A stretch of DNA of 64,000 bases from Ruegeria lacuscaerulensis (GTDB taxonomy: Bacteria; Pseudomonadota; Alphaproteobacteria; Rhodobacterales; Rhodobacteraceae): NCBI RefSeq assembly GCF_013034685.1, contig NZ_WQGO01000001.1, positions 620,001-684,000 on the forward strand. Direction: 5' to 3'. The position numbers and the translations under genes were made by a program. Below, in pieces: positions 1 to 8,340 of this stretch; positions within the stretch are counted from its first letter, which is position 1, and every line of letters starts with the position of its first letter. The notes under the pieces were generated by a model. It was not told the DNA's origin, made no database searches, and was given only the letters and a program-made list of their open reading frames with translations.

Positions 1-211
1 CGCGACACATCTGACAGGCAATCTCTCGGTCGTCATTATTGCGGGCCTGCTGGTTGGGGTCGGCACTCGGATCGCCAATGGCTGCACGTCGGGGCATGGG
101 GTTTGCGGCATCTCCCGGTTTTCGCTGCGCGGCATCGTGGCGACGGTAATTTATATTGGCGCCGGTGCCGTAATCTTGGTGTTCCTGCGCCACCTGCTGG
201 GGTTGATCTGA
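1..211 (+). CDS. YeeE/YedE family sulfur transporter, C-terminal part (5' end outside window)
   Basis: Only the last ~69 codons are present, read from base 2. They carry the YeeE/YedE (DUF395) signature with two cysteines, NGCTSGHGVCGIS, and end in a hydrophobic helix. Members of this family import thiosulfate or other reduced-sulfur species through a membrane channel lined by cysteines. The stop TGA overlaps the ATG of the next gene (TGATG), indicating translational coupling with a second half-size paralogue. Such split pairs (PmpA/PmpB type) are typical of persulfide-responsive operons in alphaproteobacteria. The assignment is firm at family level; the substrate is inferred. Confidence 0.9.
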   Translation, partial: ATHLTGNLSVVIIAGLLVGVGTRIANGCTSGHGVCGISRFSLRGIVATVIYIGAGAVILVFLRHLLGLI

Positions 212-642
212 TGCGTATGGTGATTTCCCTCCTTGCAGGGTCCCTTTTCGGCGCGGGGCTGCTTTTGTCGGGCATGACCGACACCACCAAAGTTCAGGGT
301 TGGTTGGACATTTTCGGAAATTGGGACCCGACGCTGGCCTTTGTGATGGGCGGCGCGATCGTGCCCATGTTCTTTGCCTGGCGACTGGCCGAGCACCGCC
401 GCCCGTTGACTGGCGGGACGTTTCCGGCCCCATCCGCTCCCGAGCTTGACCGCAACCTGATCATCGGCTCGGTTATGTTCGGGATGGGTTGGGGGCTGTC
501 GGGCCTGTGCCCCGGACCGGCCATTGCGTCGATCTCATATGGCGGAGTTGGCGGGATTGTGTTCCTTCTTGCGATGATTGCGGGGATGTATGCGGCCCCT
601 GCGGTGGGGTCGAAACTGGACAGGGCGGCCAACGCGGCCTAA
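211..642 (+). CDS. YeeE/YedE family protein (second half of split transporter)
   Basis: 143 aa, hydrophobic, with several membrane helices and the family motif GLSGLCPGPAIASI near residue 95, whose cysteine matches the second conserved cysteine region of YeeE/YedE proteins. The ATG at 211 overlaps the upstream stop; an earlier in-frame start at 103 would lie inside the upstream gene and is rejected. With its neighbour it probably forms one transport unit for a reduced sulfur compound. The next gene encodes a Blh-like protein 9 bp downstream, as in bigR/pmpAB operons. Confidence 0.9.
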   Translation: MRMVISLLAGSLFGAGLLLSGMTDTTKVQGWLDIFGNWDPTLAFVMGGAIVPMFFAWRLAEHRRPLTGGTFPAPSAPELDRNLIIGSVMFGMGWGLSGLCPGPAIASISYGGVGGIVFLLAMIAGMYAAPAVGSKLDRAANAA

Positions 643-651
643 TCAAACAGG

Positions 652-1083
652 ATGGAGATTCGCCCCATCACCCCCCGCTACGCCGTCTCGCCGCAAATCA
701 CGGTCGAGGATGTCCCAGCCATTGTCGATGCAGGTTTCGTGAAGGTTATCTGCAACCGCCCGAATACTGAGGTGCCGGTCGATATGCAGTCTGACGCAAT
801 CGGTCAGGCTGTTCGGGCGGCAGGGCTGGAATATGAGGTTCTGGAACTGACCCACCAGACGATGACGCCGGAAAACGTGGCCCGTCAGCGTGACCTTGCC
901 GAAAACTGCACCGGGCCGGTTCTGGCCTATTGCGCCTCTGGCACGCGATGCTCGGTTGTCTGGGCCTTGGGACAATGTGACCGGATGAGCACCGATGACA
1001 TTCTAGAGGCCACAACCAAGGCGGGTTACGCACTGGAGAACCTGCGCCCGACGCTGGACCAAATTCGCGGCTCGACAGACTGA
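652..1083 (+). CDS. DUF442 / Blh-like phosphatase-fold sulfur transferase (TIGR01244 type)
   Basis: 143 aa. The core is a dual-specificity-phosphatase-like fold of the DUF442 (beta-lactamase hydrolase-like) family. The active-site loop CASGTR has C94 and R99, i.e. the C-x5-R signature. In Blh proteins this domain is fused to an ETHE1-like persulfide dioxygenase; here it stands alone at the usual stand-alone length. Position directly behind two YeeE/YedE genes supports a role in persulfide or sulfide detoxification, possibly as a rhodanese-like sulfur carrier. The function is inferred from family and context. Confidence 0.85.
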   Translation: MEIRPITPRYAVSPQITVEDVPAIVDAGFVKVICNRPNTEVPVDMQSDAIGQAVRAAGLEYEVLELTHQTMTPENVARQRDLAENCTGPVLAYCASGTRCSVVWALGQCDRMSTDDILEATTKAGYALENLRPTLDQIRGSTD

Positions 1084-1092
1084 TCTACCGCT

Positions 1093-2166
1093 TTACCCAA
1101 ATGCATCCGGGTTGTTTTCCAAACCAGCGAGTTTGGAAATTTCGGCGGCGATCTGATCAGAGTCGTTGAATTCCAGTGTCTCTGCTGTCAGATCGGGCTC
1201 CTTTATCGAGGGCTGACCTTCTTGCCTCGCTGTTTCTGCGTGGTGAGGTTGCTCGGTGGCCAACCGGGCTTCCAGAAACTCTTCGGTATTGGCCAGTGCT
1301 GGCAGTGGTGCATATTCATTTAGCCGCACTGCTCGCATCCCGCCACATTGGCCCAATCGTCCGACCGCGGCACGGGTGCGATCTATGGTCAGAACCTCGG
1401 CCCGATCCAACCGGGAGCCGGTAAGCGGCAATACATCGCCCGCCGAGAGCCCCGACAATGCAGCCAGCGGCAGGTTCATCCGGCAAATCACCGTGTTCAA
1501 TTCGGCCCGGACAACCCCGGTTGCCTGCTCCAGGCTCGGCCCCGAGGGGTCTTCGGGCACAATTTCAGCATCCGTGCCCGCCCGCTCGGGCAATAGCAGT
1601 GCAATATGGCCCTGACGCAACCCGCCACTCAATTCGACCGTCAGATCAAAGGTCAAATATGCGTCCTCAACCATGGCCAGGGACAACGATCGCATATCAG
1701 CAAGACGGGCTTTGAATTCATAACCGGTTAGGCCAGGCTGGCCGCCAGTGGGATCGGCTAAAGCATCGGCGCGACGCAGTGCCTCTTCGACCATTGGCGC
1801 GACCATGGCGGCATCCGTGTCTGTGAACGAACGACCGGCAGGAGGGTCAGGCATGACCTCTCCGATCGTTTGCACCTGAAGGATGGCCGATACCACCCCG
1901 ATATCCATACATACCGCTGCCGCGACTCCATCGGGATCTGAGAAGCGCAACAACAACCAATCGTCGCCTGCAAAATCGCCCAGTACATCCGGAGATCTTT
2001 CTGACTGCTTCGCCCCGATGACTGAAAGAGGTAAGTTCAACCGATCCCCCGCGGCGCGGGCAAACCCCAGCCGAAAAGCGCGCAGGGCAGAACGAGGGCC
2101 ATCCCCCTGCCCTTCTTGCCCGACCGAGAGTTTGCGCGCCAACACCGCGTTGACCGGTTGTGCCAT
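1093..2166 (-). CDS. FliM/FliN-family flagellar motor switch-like protein
   Basis: 357 aa. The part at about residues 215-290 resembles a SpoA/FliMN C-terminal domain (conserved AELN...ICRMNLPL and LSAGDVLPL segments), the fold that builds the C-ring of the flagellar motor. The N-terminal two thirds resemble the FliM middle region only weakly, and a CheY-binding N-terminal peptide of standard FliM is not obvious. The last ~60 residues look disordered. It is the last gene of a leftward operon, 73 bp behind a symporter-type histidine kinase, and no other flagellar gene is near. It could be a divergent FliM paralogue rather than the main motor switch protein. Confidence 0.75.
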   Translation of the reverse strand: MAQPVNAVLARKLSVGQEGQGDGPRSALRAFRLGFARAAGDRLNLPLSVIGAKQSERSPDVLGDFAGDDWLLLRFSDPDGVAAAVCMDIGVVSAILQVQTIGEVMPDPPAGRSFTDTDAAMVAPMVEEALRRADALADPTGGQPGLTGYEFKARLADMRSLSLAMVEDAYLTFDLTVELSGGLRQGHIALLLPERAGTDAEIVPEDPSGPSLEQATGVVRAELNTVICRMNLPLAALSGLSAGDVLPLTGSRLDRAEVLTIDRTRAAVGRLGQCGGMRAVRLNEYAPLPALANTEEFLEARLATEQPHHAETARQEGQPSIKEPDLTAETLEFNDSDQIAAEISKLAGLENNPDAFG

Positions 2167-2239
2167 AGCCTAAACCGCCAATTTACTTCATCTTCTCTGG
2201 TCTAACCCAGCGGCGGTTACCAATGTCTTTACAAAAAAG

Positions 2240-4918
2240 CTATTGCGCGGCCTGCCGATAGGCCAACGGCACGCGAACGCGGAACGCTGCGCCGCCTTGA
2301 CCGGGCAAGTAGGTGATCTCTCCGCCAAGGCGCTGAATGATTTCCCGGCAGATCGCCAGACCCAATCCCGCCCCGCCGGCTTTGTCACCGCCGATCCGAG
2401 CGAATTTCTCAAACACCATCGACTGCGCCTCGGGAGGAATGCCGCTGCCGTTATCGGTGAAATCGACCACGACTTGTCCCCCTACATCATGGGCGGAAAT
2501 CGTCAGAACCGGCTCATCCGCGTCGCAATACTTCTGGGCGTTCGTGATCAGATTGATGAAGACCTGCCCCAGACGATCAAGATCGGTATGGAGCGGCAGG
2601 CGTTCAGACGCGATTGAACGCCGAACGGTCAAAGTATGGCTTCCTCCGGCCAAAGCGCTGGAAACAGCCCGATCCAGCACGGACCGCAGCGTATCGCCAC
2701 CCATGTTCAAACTGACCCGACCGCTTTCCAGAACGCTGAGGTCCAACAAATCGTCCAGCAGCCGCGTCAGGCGCAGCGCCTCGTCATGGATGATGGCGGC
2801 ATAGCGCGTCTGTTCCTGGACGCTCAGCCCGTCCGTGTCCCGCATGATCTCGGAAAACGCCCGGATCGAGGTCATGGGGGTGCGCAATTCATGGCTGACC
2901 TGGCTGAGGAAACTGTCTTTCTGCTCCGAGATTTGGGTCAGCTTGGTATTGGCCTCGCGCAGTTGCCGCGCAGTGCGACTGAGTTCGGCTGACTTCACCT
3001 CAAGCTGGCTGGAATATTCCAACAATTGCGCCGATTCGTCGGCCACCGCCAGCAGGTCTTCGACCGAAACCGACGAGCCTCCCACGATCTGACCGATCAT
3101 CGCGTGGGCCGTCGCCGCCCCGACCGAACCGCTAAGTTCCCGTTCCAGGCGCTCCAGAAAGACAGGCGTCGGTTCGGGCAGGCGCGTGCGGCCACCCTGT
3201 TGTTGGGCTTCGGCCTGAAAGAATTCCTGCGCGGGACCGGCCCCCAGAATCCGCTGGGTCATGATCATCAGGTCTTCGCTTTGTGCGACCGATCCACTCC
3301 AGCCACGCGGGGCAACGGAATGGTCAAACACATTGACGAATTGCGCGCCCTGCAACCGTTCCAGCGGGCTAGGGAAGCTCAGCAGCGAAGCCACGCAGAA
3401 CGCCATCGTGTTCAACGACAGAGACCACATCACCGCATGGACCATTGGATCCATGCCCTCGATCCCGAACAGCGCCTGCGGGCGTAACCAGCCCAGCCCG
3501 AAAGGTCCGTGCTGCAAGACGCTGTCGGTCATCAGGACACCGCCCATTCCTGGCAGCAACAACGTATATATCCAAAGCAGAAACCCGGTCGTCAGACCAA
3601 CAAGCGCGCCGGTCCGCGTGGCCCCTCTCCAGAACAGCCCGCCGACCAAAGCGGGTAAGATTTGCGAAATTCCGGCAAAAGCCACCAACCCGATTGACGC
3701 AAGCGCCGCTCCACCACCTGACAATCGGTAATAATAGTACCCAAACGCCATGATCACTGCGATAGACACGCGTCGCGCCATCAAAACAACGTTGCGCACA
3801 TCGCCCGAGACGGATCCGCCCCCCTCCTGCGTGCTCAGCCAAATGGGCATAACCACATGGTTCGACACCATAGTCGACAGCGCCATGGCGGTGACGATCA
3901 CCATGGATGTGGCCGACGAAAATCCTCCGATAAATGACAGCATGGCCAGCCATTCATTGCCCTGCGACAGCGGTACCGTCAGCACAAACAGATCGGGGTT
4001 CGAGCCGTCGGGCAACAGGTCAAGCCCGACCACAGCGATCGGCACCACGAACAGGCTCATCAACAGAAGATATAGCGGAAAGGCCCAGGCGGCAGTCCTC
4101 AGATGCGCTTCATCTGCGTTCTCGACGACCATGACCTGAAACATGCGGGGCAGACAGACAAAGGCCGCAGCGGACAGAAAGACAAAGGTTGTCCAGCGAC
4201 CGGCATCGACGTTCCACTGACCTATCTCCGAGGCGTCAATACGGTCCATCATTGGCTCGACACCGCCGGCAATGCCCCAGACAACAAAGATGCCCACCGC
4301 CAGAAGCGCAAAAAGTTTGACGACGGATTCAACCGCAATTGCAGTGACCACGCCGTGGTGGCGCTCGTTGGCGTCCAGATTTCGCGTTCCAAACAAAATG
4401 GCGAAAACAGCCAGCCCTGCCGCAACCCAAAACACGCTTGATCCTTCGCGGTAAAGCCCTGTGGGGTCGGCCTCGGCAAAGATCGAAAAGGACAGAGTGA
4501 TGGATTGCAGTTGCAGCGCGATATAAGGCGTGCCGCCTAGCACAGCCAGTATGGTCACGCCGATTGCCAGCGTGTTCGACTTGCCATACCGGGACGAGAT
4601 CAGGTCGGCGATTGACGTCACCCGCTGACTGCGCCCCACCCGCACCAGTTTGCGCAGACCCCACCACCAACTGATCATCACCAGCGTGGGGCCAAGATAG
4701 ATCGTAACGAATTCCAGCCCCGAGCGGGCAGCATTGCCTACAGCGCCGTAAAAAGTCCAGGCAGTACAATAGATTGACAGAGACAGCGTATAGATCAGAG
4801 GTGAGCGCAACCACGCACCCTTGCCTGCCGCCGCCAACCGGTCTGCCGCAAAAGCGACGCCAAACAACAGCACGACATAGCCCAGACAAACAAGGATTAG
4901 AACGTTCAGCGTTGCCAT
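2240..4918 (-). CDS. Sodium:solute symporter-histidine kinase (CbrA-like)
   Basis: 892 aa. The N-terminal ~500 residues have the many hydrophobic helices of the sodium:solute symporter (SSS) family. A STAC-like linker with a coiled coil follows (~580-665), then a kinase core: H-box SQVSHELRTP with phospho-acceptor H676, N-box INLITNAQ (~789), G1 DNGSGIP (~822), and G2 GAGLGLAI (~850). No C-terminal receiver is present; a separate receiver is encoded upstream in the same operon. Family members couple uptake or sensing of amino acids or organic acids to phosphotransfer. The start at 4918 overlaps the preceding small gene by 13 bp. The substrate cannot be read from sequence. Confidence 0.93.
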   Translation of the reverse strand: MATLNVLILVCLGYVVLLFGVAFAADRLAAAGKGAWLRSPLIYTLSLSIYCTAWTFYGAVGNAARSGLEFVTIYLGPTLVMISWWWGLRKLVRVGRSQRVTSIADLISSRYGKSNTLAIGVTILAVLGGTPYIALQLQSITLSFSIFAEADPTGLYREGSSVFWVAAGLAVFAILFGTRNLDANERHHGVVTAIAVESVVKLFALLAVGIFVVWGIAGGVEPMMDRIDASEIGQWNVDAGRWTTFVFLSAAAFVCLPRMFQVMVVENADEAHLRTAAWAFPLYLLLMSLFVVPIAVVGLDLLPDGSNPDLFVLTVPLSQGNEWLAMLSFIGGFSSATSMVIVTAMALSTMVSNHVVMPIWLSTQEGGGSVSGDVRNVVLMARRVSIAVIMAFGYYYYRLSGGGAALASIGLVAFAGISQILPALVGGLFWRGATRTGALVGLTTGFLLWIYTLLLPGMGGVLMTDSVLQHGPFGLGWLRPQALFGIEGMDPMVHAVMWSLSLNTMAFCVASLLSFPSPLERLQGAQFVNVFDHSVAPRGWSGSVAQSEDLMIMTQRILGAGPAQEFFQAEAQQQGGRTRLPEPTPVFLERLERELSGSVGAATAHAMIGQIVGGSSVSVEDLLAVADESAQLLEYSSQLEVKSAELSRTARQLREANTKLTQISEQKDSFLSQVSHELRTPMTSIRAFSEIMRDTDGLSVQEQTRYAAIIHDEALRLTRLLDDLLDLSVLESGRVSLNMGGDTLRSVLDRAVSSALAGGSHTLTVRRSIASERLPLHTDLDRLGQVFINLITNAQKYCDADEPVLTISAHDVGGQVVVDFTDNGSGIPPEAQSMVFEKFARIGGDKAGGAGLGLAICREIIQRLGGEITYLPGQGGAAFRVRVPLAYRQAAQ

Positions 4919-5217
4919 TTGTCCGCATCCGATTCGGCGTCATCTCGGCTAGCGCTGCGCCTAGCTGCGAAGCCAAAGATCAAGCTGACCCCGATCAGCA
5001 GGCCCCAGCAAAAGAAAATGTAGAACATGGCCGAGGACAGGGGCACACCGTTGTCGCCTTCGGATTCCGGCCACAGCAACGGAATGGCGATCAGCGCAGC
5101 CCCCAGAATCGGAAGCAGTCGCGCGGCGTCCATCAGCCGGCGGCGGCGGTAACTCTGGCGTTCCAGAAACAGCGAAGGCCGAACGCCCGGAGGCTGTCGA
5201 TCCCCGCCGTTGCTCAT
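4906..5217 (-). CDS. Small two-helix membrane protein, CbrX-like position
   Basis: 103 aa with a basic N-terminal segment (SYRRRRLMDA) and two predicted membrane helices (about residues 32-49 and 63-84), then a charged tail. It lies between a response regulator and a symporter-type histidine kinase, overlapping both (4 bp upstream, 13 bp downstream), so expression is tightly coupled. CbrA-type kinases are known to be preceded by a small membrane peptide (CbrX), and SSS transporters can have small helper subunits. The helper role is therefore inferred from position; I recognise no named domain. Confidence 0.75.
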   Translation of the reverse strand: MSNGGDRQPPGVRPSLFLERQSYRRRRLMDAARLLPILGAALIAIPLLWPESEGDNGVPLSSAMFYIFFCWGLLIGVSLIFGFAARRSASRDDAESDADKWQR

Positions 5218-5594
5218 GATTGCGTGGCCTGAGCGTGCAAGTCGCGTACGGCTGTCAGCACCTCGGCATTGGAAAACGGCTTAGTCATAAAGCGGCTGAC
5301 CCCAGCGTTTTCAGCCATCTCGCGGTCGCGCGATTGCCCGCGTGCGGTCAGCATCAAAACCGGCAAGCTGCGCATATCGTCCAGTTCGCGCAGGTCACGC
5401 AGAATATCCATGCCACTTTTGCCCGGCAACATGACATCAAGAATCACCAGATCAGGCTGTGCGCCCTGGATCACCTCGATCGCGTCCGTCCCTTCCGAGT
5501 GCGTTTCGACCTGCCAACCCTCACGCGTCAACAGGAACCGAATGGCCTCGGCAATGTTGGGCTCATCCTCAATCAACAGAACCTTGCGGCTCAT
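5214..5594 (-). CDS. Single-domain response regulator (receiver only)
   Basis: 126 aa CheY-like receiver with acidic pocket E9-D10-E11, phospho-acceptor D53 (ILDVMLPG), T83 and K105 (MTKPF). No output domain follows, so it probably signals by protein contact or phosphorelay. The start at 5594 (MSRKVLLIEDE) fits the domain; an upstream ATG at 5633 would add 13 unrelated residues. It is the first gene of the leftward operon leading to the symporter-kinase and the FliM-like protein. A lone CheY-like protein encoded with a FliM/FliN-like protein suggests a possible link to motor control. Confidence 0.93.
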   Translation of the reverse strand: MSRKVLLIEDEPNIAEAIRFLLTREGWQVETHSEGTDAIEVIQGAQPDLVILDVMLPGKSGMDILRDLRELDDMRSLPVLMLTARGQSRDREMAENAGVSRFMTKPFSNAEVLTAVRDLHAQATQS

Positions 5595-5671
5595 TTGTCG
5601 TATTCCTCCCCGAGACGGATCATCCATCCACAAACCGTCAGCGCCAGCTTACGCCGTCTGTCGGGAAACTG

Positions 5672-6967
5672 TCAAAAACCTTCGCTCAGAATCGATGGTT
5701 CGCGGCGCGACGCGCAATCATCGTTGGGGCACACCCGGCAACTGGGACCTACACGTGCGATGGCCTGATCACTGGGCTGGCCCTCTTCAACCGACCGGAC
5801 CAACATGACCGAATGGTAAACAGGCGCATCATCGTAGCCTGCGACCCCTTGCGGCCACGCGTAGGCAAAGCAATCGAACTCGGCAGCCGAGCGACCAAGC
5901 TGCACGATCCGGCGACGGATCGGAACCAGAGGGCGATTCAGCGCCTGAAACAGGGGCCAAAGGGGGCAGGCCTCGCCAAATCGGGGCATTGCGAAGCCCG
6001 GAACGGATTTGGTGAACAGGATGCTGCCGGATGCATCGCAAATAACCAGCCCTGTCGGTCGCCGCAGCACGCCTTCGGGCAAAGCCGCAAGTCGCCGCAG
6101 GACGGTCGCGATATCCACGTTGAATTGAGCAGCCAGTTTCAGCGGGTCTGGTTCAGCACCGTCCAGCCCCGCTTTCACCGCGTCCAAAGGCATAGCACGT
6201 GCATCGGTTGCATAGACGTCCAGAAACCCGCGGGTCACAGTCCGGGCCGCCGTCGAATCAAAACCGCTCAGGTCCAAGTCTGAAGGGTCCGCACCAGCCT
6301 CGATTTCGGGAAAATGATGGTCGTGACGTTCAAAGAACGCCTCAACATCTTCCAGCGGCACCCCGCGCCGATCATCGGCGGTTTCGGTGTCGTCCAGGTA
6401 AGCCACCAGCGATTTGGAGCTATCTGCCAACCTCTCCGCATCCTGATGAAGGTTGCGGTGGAATCGATCCTGCCATTCAGGCTCAATCTCATGTGTTTCA
6501 GCCAGAATGGCAGCTGTAGACCGAATCGCGGCGGCGGTCGACAGCACCTCGTGCATAGAGGCCGCCAAATGCGGGTCATGGGTCAGACGGTCGGACAGGG
6601 TTTCAACGGTGCGTTCCAGCGAAACCACCCGGCGGTGCATCTGCGCCAGAACCCCCGCCCAACCGGGAAACCGCCCAGCAAATTCCTCAAGCGCATCAAC
6701 CTCAGCCTGCTGACCAACTGCGTCTACCGCAGCCTCACGCAGGGCCGAGATTAGGGTGGCTTCGATCCCCTGCGTCAAGACCGAAGGCTCAACCGACAGA
6801 GCCGCCGCAATATCGACCAGTAATTTCCCCCCGATCCGGCGGCGATTGTGTTCGATCAGGTTCAGGTAAGAAGCCGAAATACCCACACGGCGCGCCAGTT
6901 CGGCCTGACGTAGACCGGCGATCTGACGCCTTTCGCGGATTCGACTTCCTGTCAGCGCGTCCCTCAT
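5672..6967 (-). CDS. XRE-family regulator of the short-chain fatty acyl (ScfR/RamB) type
   Basis: 431 aa. An N-terminal helix-turn-helix (residues ~8-60, RQAELARRVGISASYLNLIE) is followed by a long sensor region. The C-terminus has a cysteine cluster, CRVCPNDDC, ending in RREPSIL, as in the RamB/ScfR family that controls short-chain fatty acyl-CoA metabolism. The usual IrrE-like HExxH metalloprotease motif is not evident. It is divergent from the PAS-LuxR gene at 7145 and upstream of the kinase operon, separated from the receiver gene by 77 bp. Regulation of acetate or propionate use is known for the family; the target here is unknown. Confidence 0.85.
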   Translation of the reverse strand: MRDALTGSRIRERRQIAGLRQAELARRVGISASYLNLIEHNRRRIGGKLLVDIAAALSVEPSVLTQGIEATLISALREAAVDAVGQQAEVDALEEFAGRFPGWAGVLAQMHRRVVSLERTVETLSDRLTHDPHLAASMHEVLSTAAAIRSTAAILAETHEIEPEWQDRFHRNLHQDAERLADSSKSLVAYLDDTETADDRRGVPLEDVEAFFERHDHHFPEIEAGADPSDLDLSGFDSTAARTVTRGFLDVYATDARAMPLDAVKAGLDGAEPDPLKLAAQFNVDIATVLRRLAALPEGVLRRPTGLVICDASGSILFTKSVPGFAMPRFGEACPLWPLFQALNRPLVPIRRRIVQLGRSAAEFDCFAYAWPQGVAGYDDAPVYHSVMLVRSVEEGQPSDQAIARVGPSCRVCPNDDCASRREPSILSEGF

Positions 6968-7144
6968 AGCTGCACTTTCCCTGTCATTACCCGTGGAATT
7001 TTCGGAACTCTTGATATATTTCTATTACTTATAGTCCAATTTTCCCACCATCTTTACAACCTTAACAAAATCACAGGTCAAGCCAGGAACATATTCCCGG
7101 CCTTCCCCCTTCTCATCCCACTAAAATCCCGGCACCATAGCGGG

Positions 7145-7681
7145 ATGAGCGACCCCGCCTTCGAATATGCCCCAATCGGCCTTGTCGAGCTGGAGAACCG
7201 GATCATCCGACGGTGCAACTTGCAATTCGCCCGCACCTTTGGCGGGGAAGAATTCGAGTACCGCAACATGCCTCTGCTGCACCTTTACCCCTCGGTCGCG
7301 GATTGGGAACGGATTGGCGCGCGCAGCCTTCAAGTGATGCGTGACACAGGATATTACACGGACGAACGGGTCATGCGGCGGCGCAATGGCGACCTGTTCT
7401 GGTGCCGTGCACGCGGTCGGTCCCTAACGCCGGACGACCCATTCCGGCATGGAATCTGGAGCTTTTCCGACATCTCGGAAGAACGCCCCCTGGTCGAGTT
7501 GACCACGCGCGAGCGCGAGGTTGCGATCCTGTCCTGCCGTGGCCTGTCAGCCAAGGAAATCGGCGTGGAACTGGGCCTGAGTTACCGCACCATCGAAGCG
7601 TACCGCGCCCGGCTGCTGGAGAAATTCGGAGCGCGAAAACTACCGGAATTGGTGGCGAAACTTTCCGGAATGCCGCTCTAG
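7145..7681 (+). CDS. PAS domain-LuxR-type DNA-binding protein
   Basis: 178 aa. Residues ~5-115 look like a PAS fold (YAPIGLVELENR at the start, GIWSFSDISE at the end). They are followed by a GerE/LuxR helix-turn-helix at ~118-175 (LTTREREVAILSCRGLSAKEIG...SYRTIEAYRARLLEKF). No receiver or autoinducer domain is present, so this is a compact one-component sensor regulator. The 177 bp upstream is AT-rich and shared with the divergent ScfR-like gene. The ligand and targets are unknown. Confidence 0.85.
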   Translation: MSDPAFEYAPIGLVELENRIIRRCNLQFARTFGGEEFEYRNMPLLHLYPSVADWERIGARSLQVMRDTGYYTDERVMRRRNGDLFWCRARGRSLTPDDPFRHGIWSFSDISEERPLVELTTREREVAILSCRGLSAKEIGVELGLSYRTIEAYRARLLEKFGARKLPELVAKLSGMPL

Positions 7682-7830
7682 GTTTATTTCCCTACCGAAA
7701 ACTTAACCAAACCCGGTTCAGACAGGCCGAGACGCGCTTTTCATGGCTGGACGCATAGATTATAACGCTGCGTAATCAGATCAAAGCCCGCAACGCACAG
7801 ACGGGCCAAGGGGAACCGTCGAGGACACTC

Positions 7831-8331
7831 ATGACAGACACTAAACACGAAGCGGATGTGGCATTCATCAAGGCTCTTGCCGAATTGCTACGCGAAAACG
7901 ACCTGACCGAGTTGCAGGTCAAACGCGAATATGGCGAAGAAGACAGCCTGAACGTGCGCGTCAGCCGCATGAACCAAGCCGCAGCCGCTCCTGTTCAGGT
8001 TGCCGTCCCGGCAGCAGCCCCCGCTGCTGCCCCAGCAGCCGCACCTGCTGCTGCTCCGGCCGAAGCCCCTGCGGCAGCCGAAGACCCCGCCAGCCACCCC
8101 GGTGCCGTAACCTCGCCCATGGTGGGCACCGTTTACATGCAGCCCGAACCGGGCGCGCCTGCCTTTATCTCGGTCGGTGCGTCGGTGTCCGAGGGCGACA
8201 CGCTGCTGATCGTGGAAGCGATGAAAACCATGAACCACATCCATGCGCCGAAATCCGGCACCATCAAGCGTATTTTGGTGGGCGACGGCGACGCAGTGGA
8301 ATTCGGCACGCCTCTGGTCATCGTTGAGTAA
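7831..8331 (+). CDS. accB: Acetyl-CoA carboxylase biotin carboxyl carrier protein
   Basis: 166 aa. The short helical N-terminus is followed by an Ala/Pro linker of repeated APAA units (~50-85). The biotinyl domain (~92-166) carries the EAMKTM motif, with K132 as the biotinylation site. It carries carboxybiotin between the biotin carboxylase and carboxyltransferase of acetyl-CoA carboxylase in fatty acid synthesis. A GAGGA ribosome site precedes the ATG. accC follows after 9 bp, the usual accBC operon. Confidence 0.98.
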   Translation: MTDTKHEADVAFIKALAELLRENDLTELQVKREYGEEDSLNVRVSRMNQAAAAPVQVAVPAAAPAAAPAAAPAAAPAEAPAAAEDPASHPGAVTSPMVGTVYMQPEPGAPAFISVGASVSEGDTLLIVEAMKTMNHIHAPKSGTIKRILVGDGDAVEFGTPLVIVE

Positions 8332-8340
8332 GGCGGGCCC

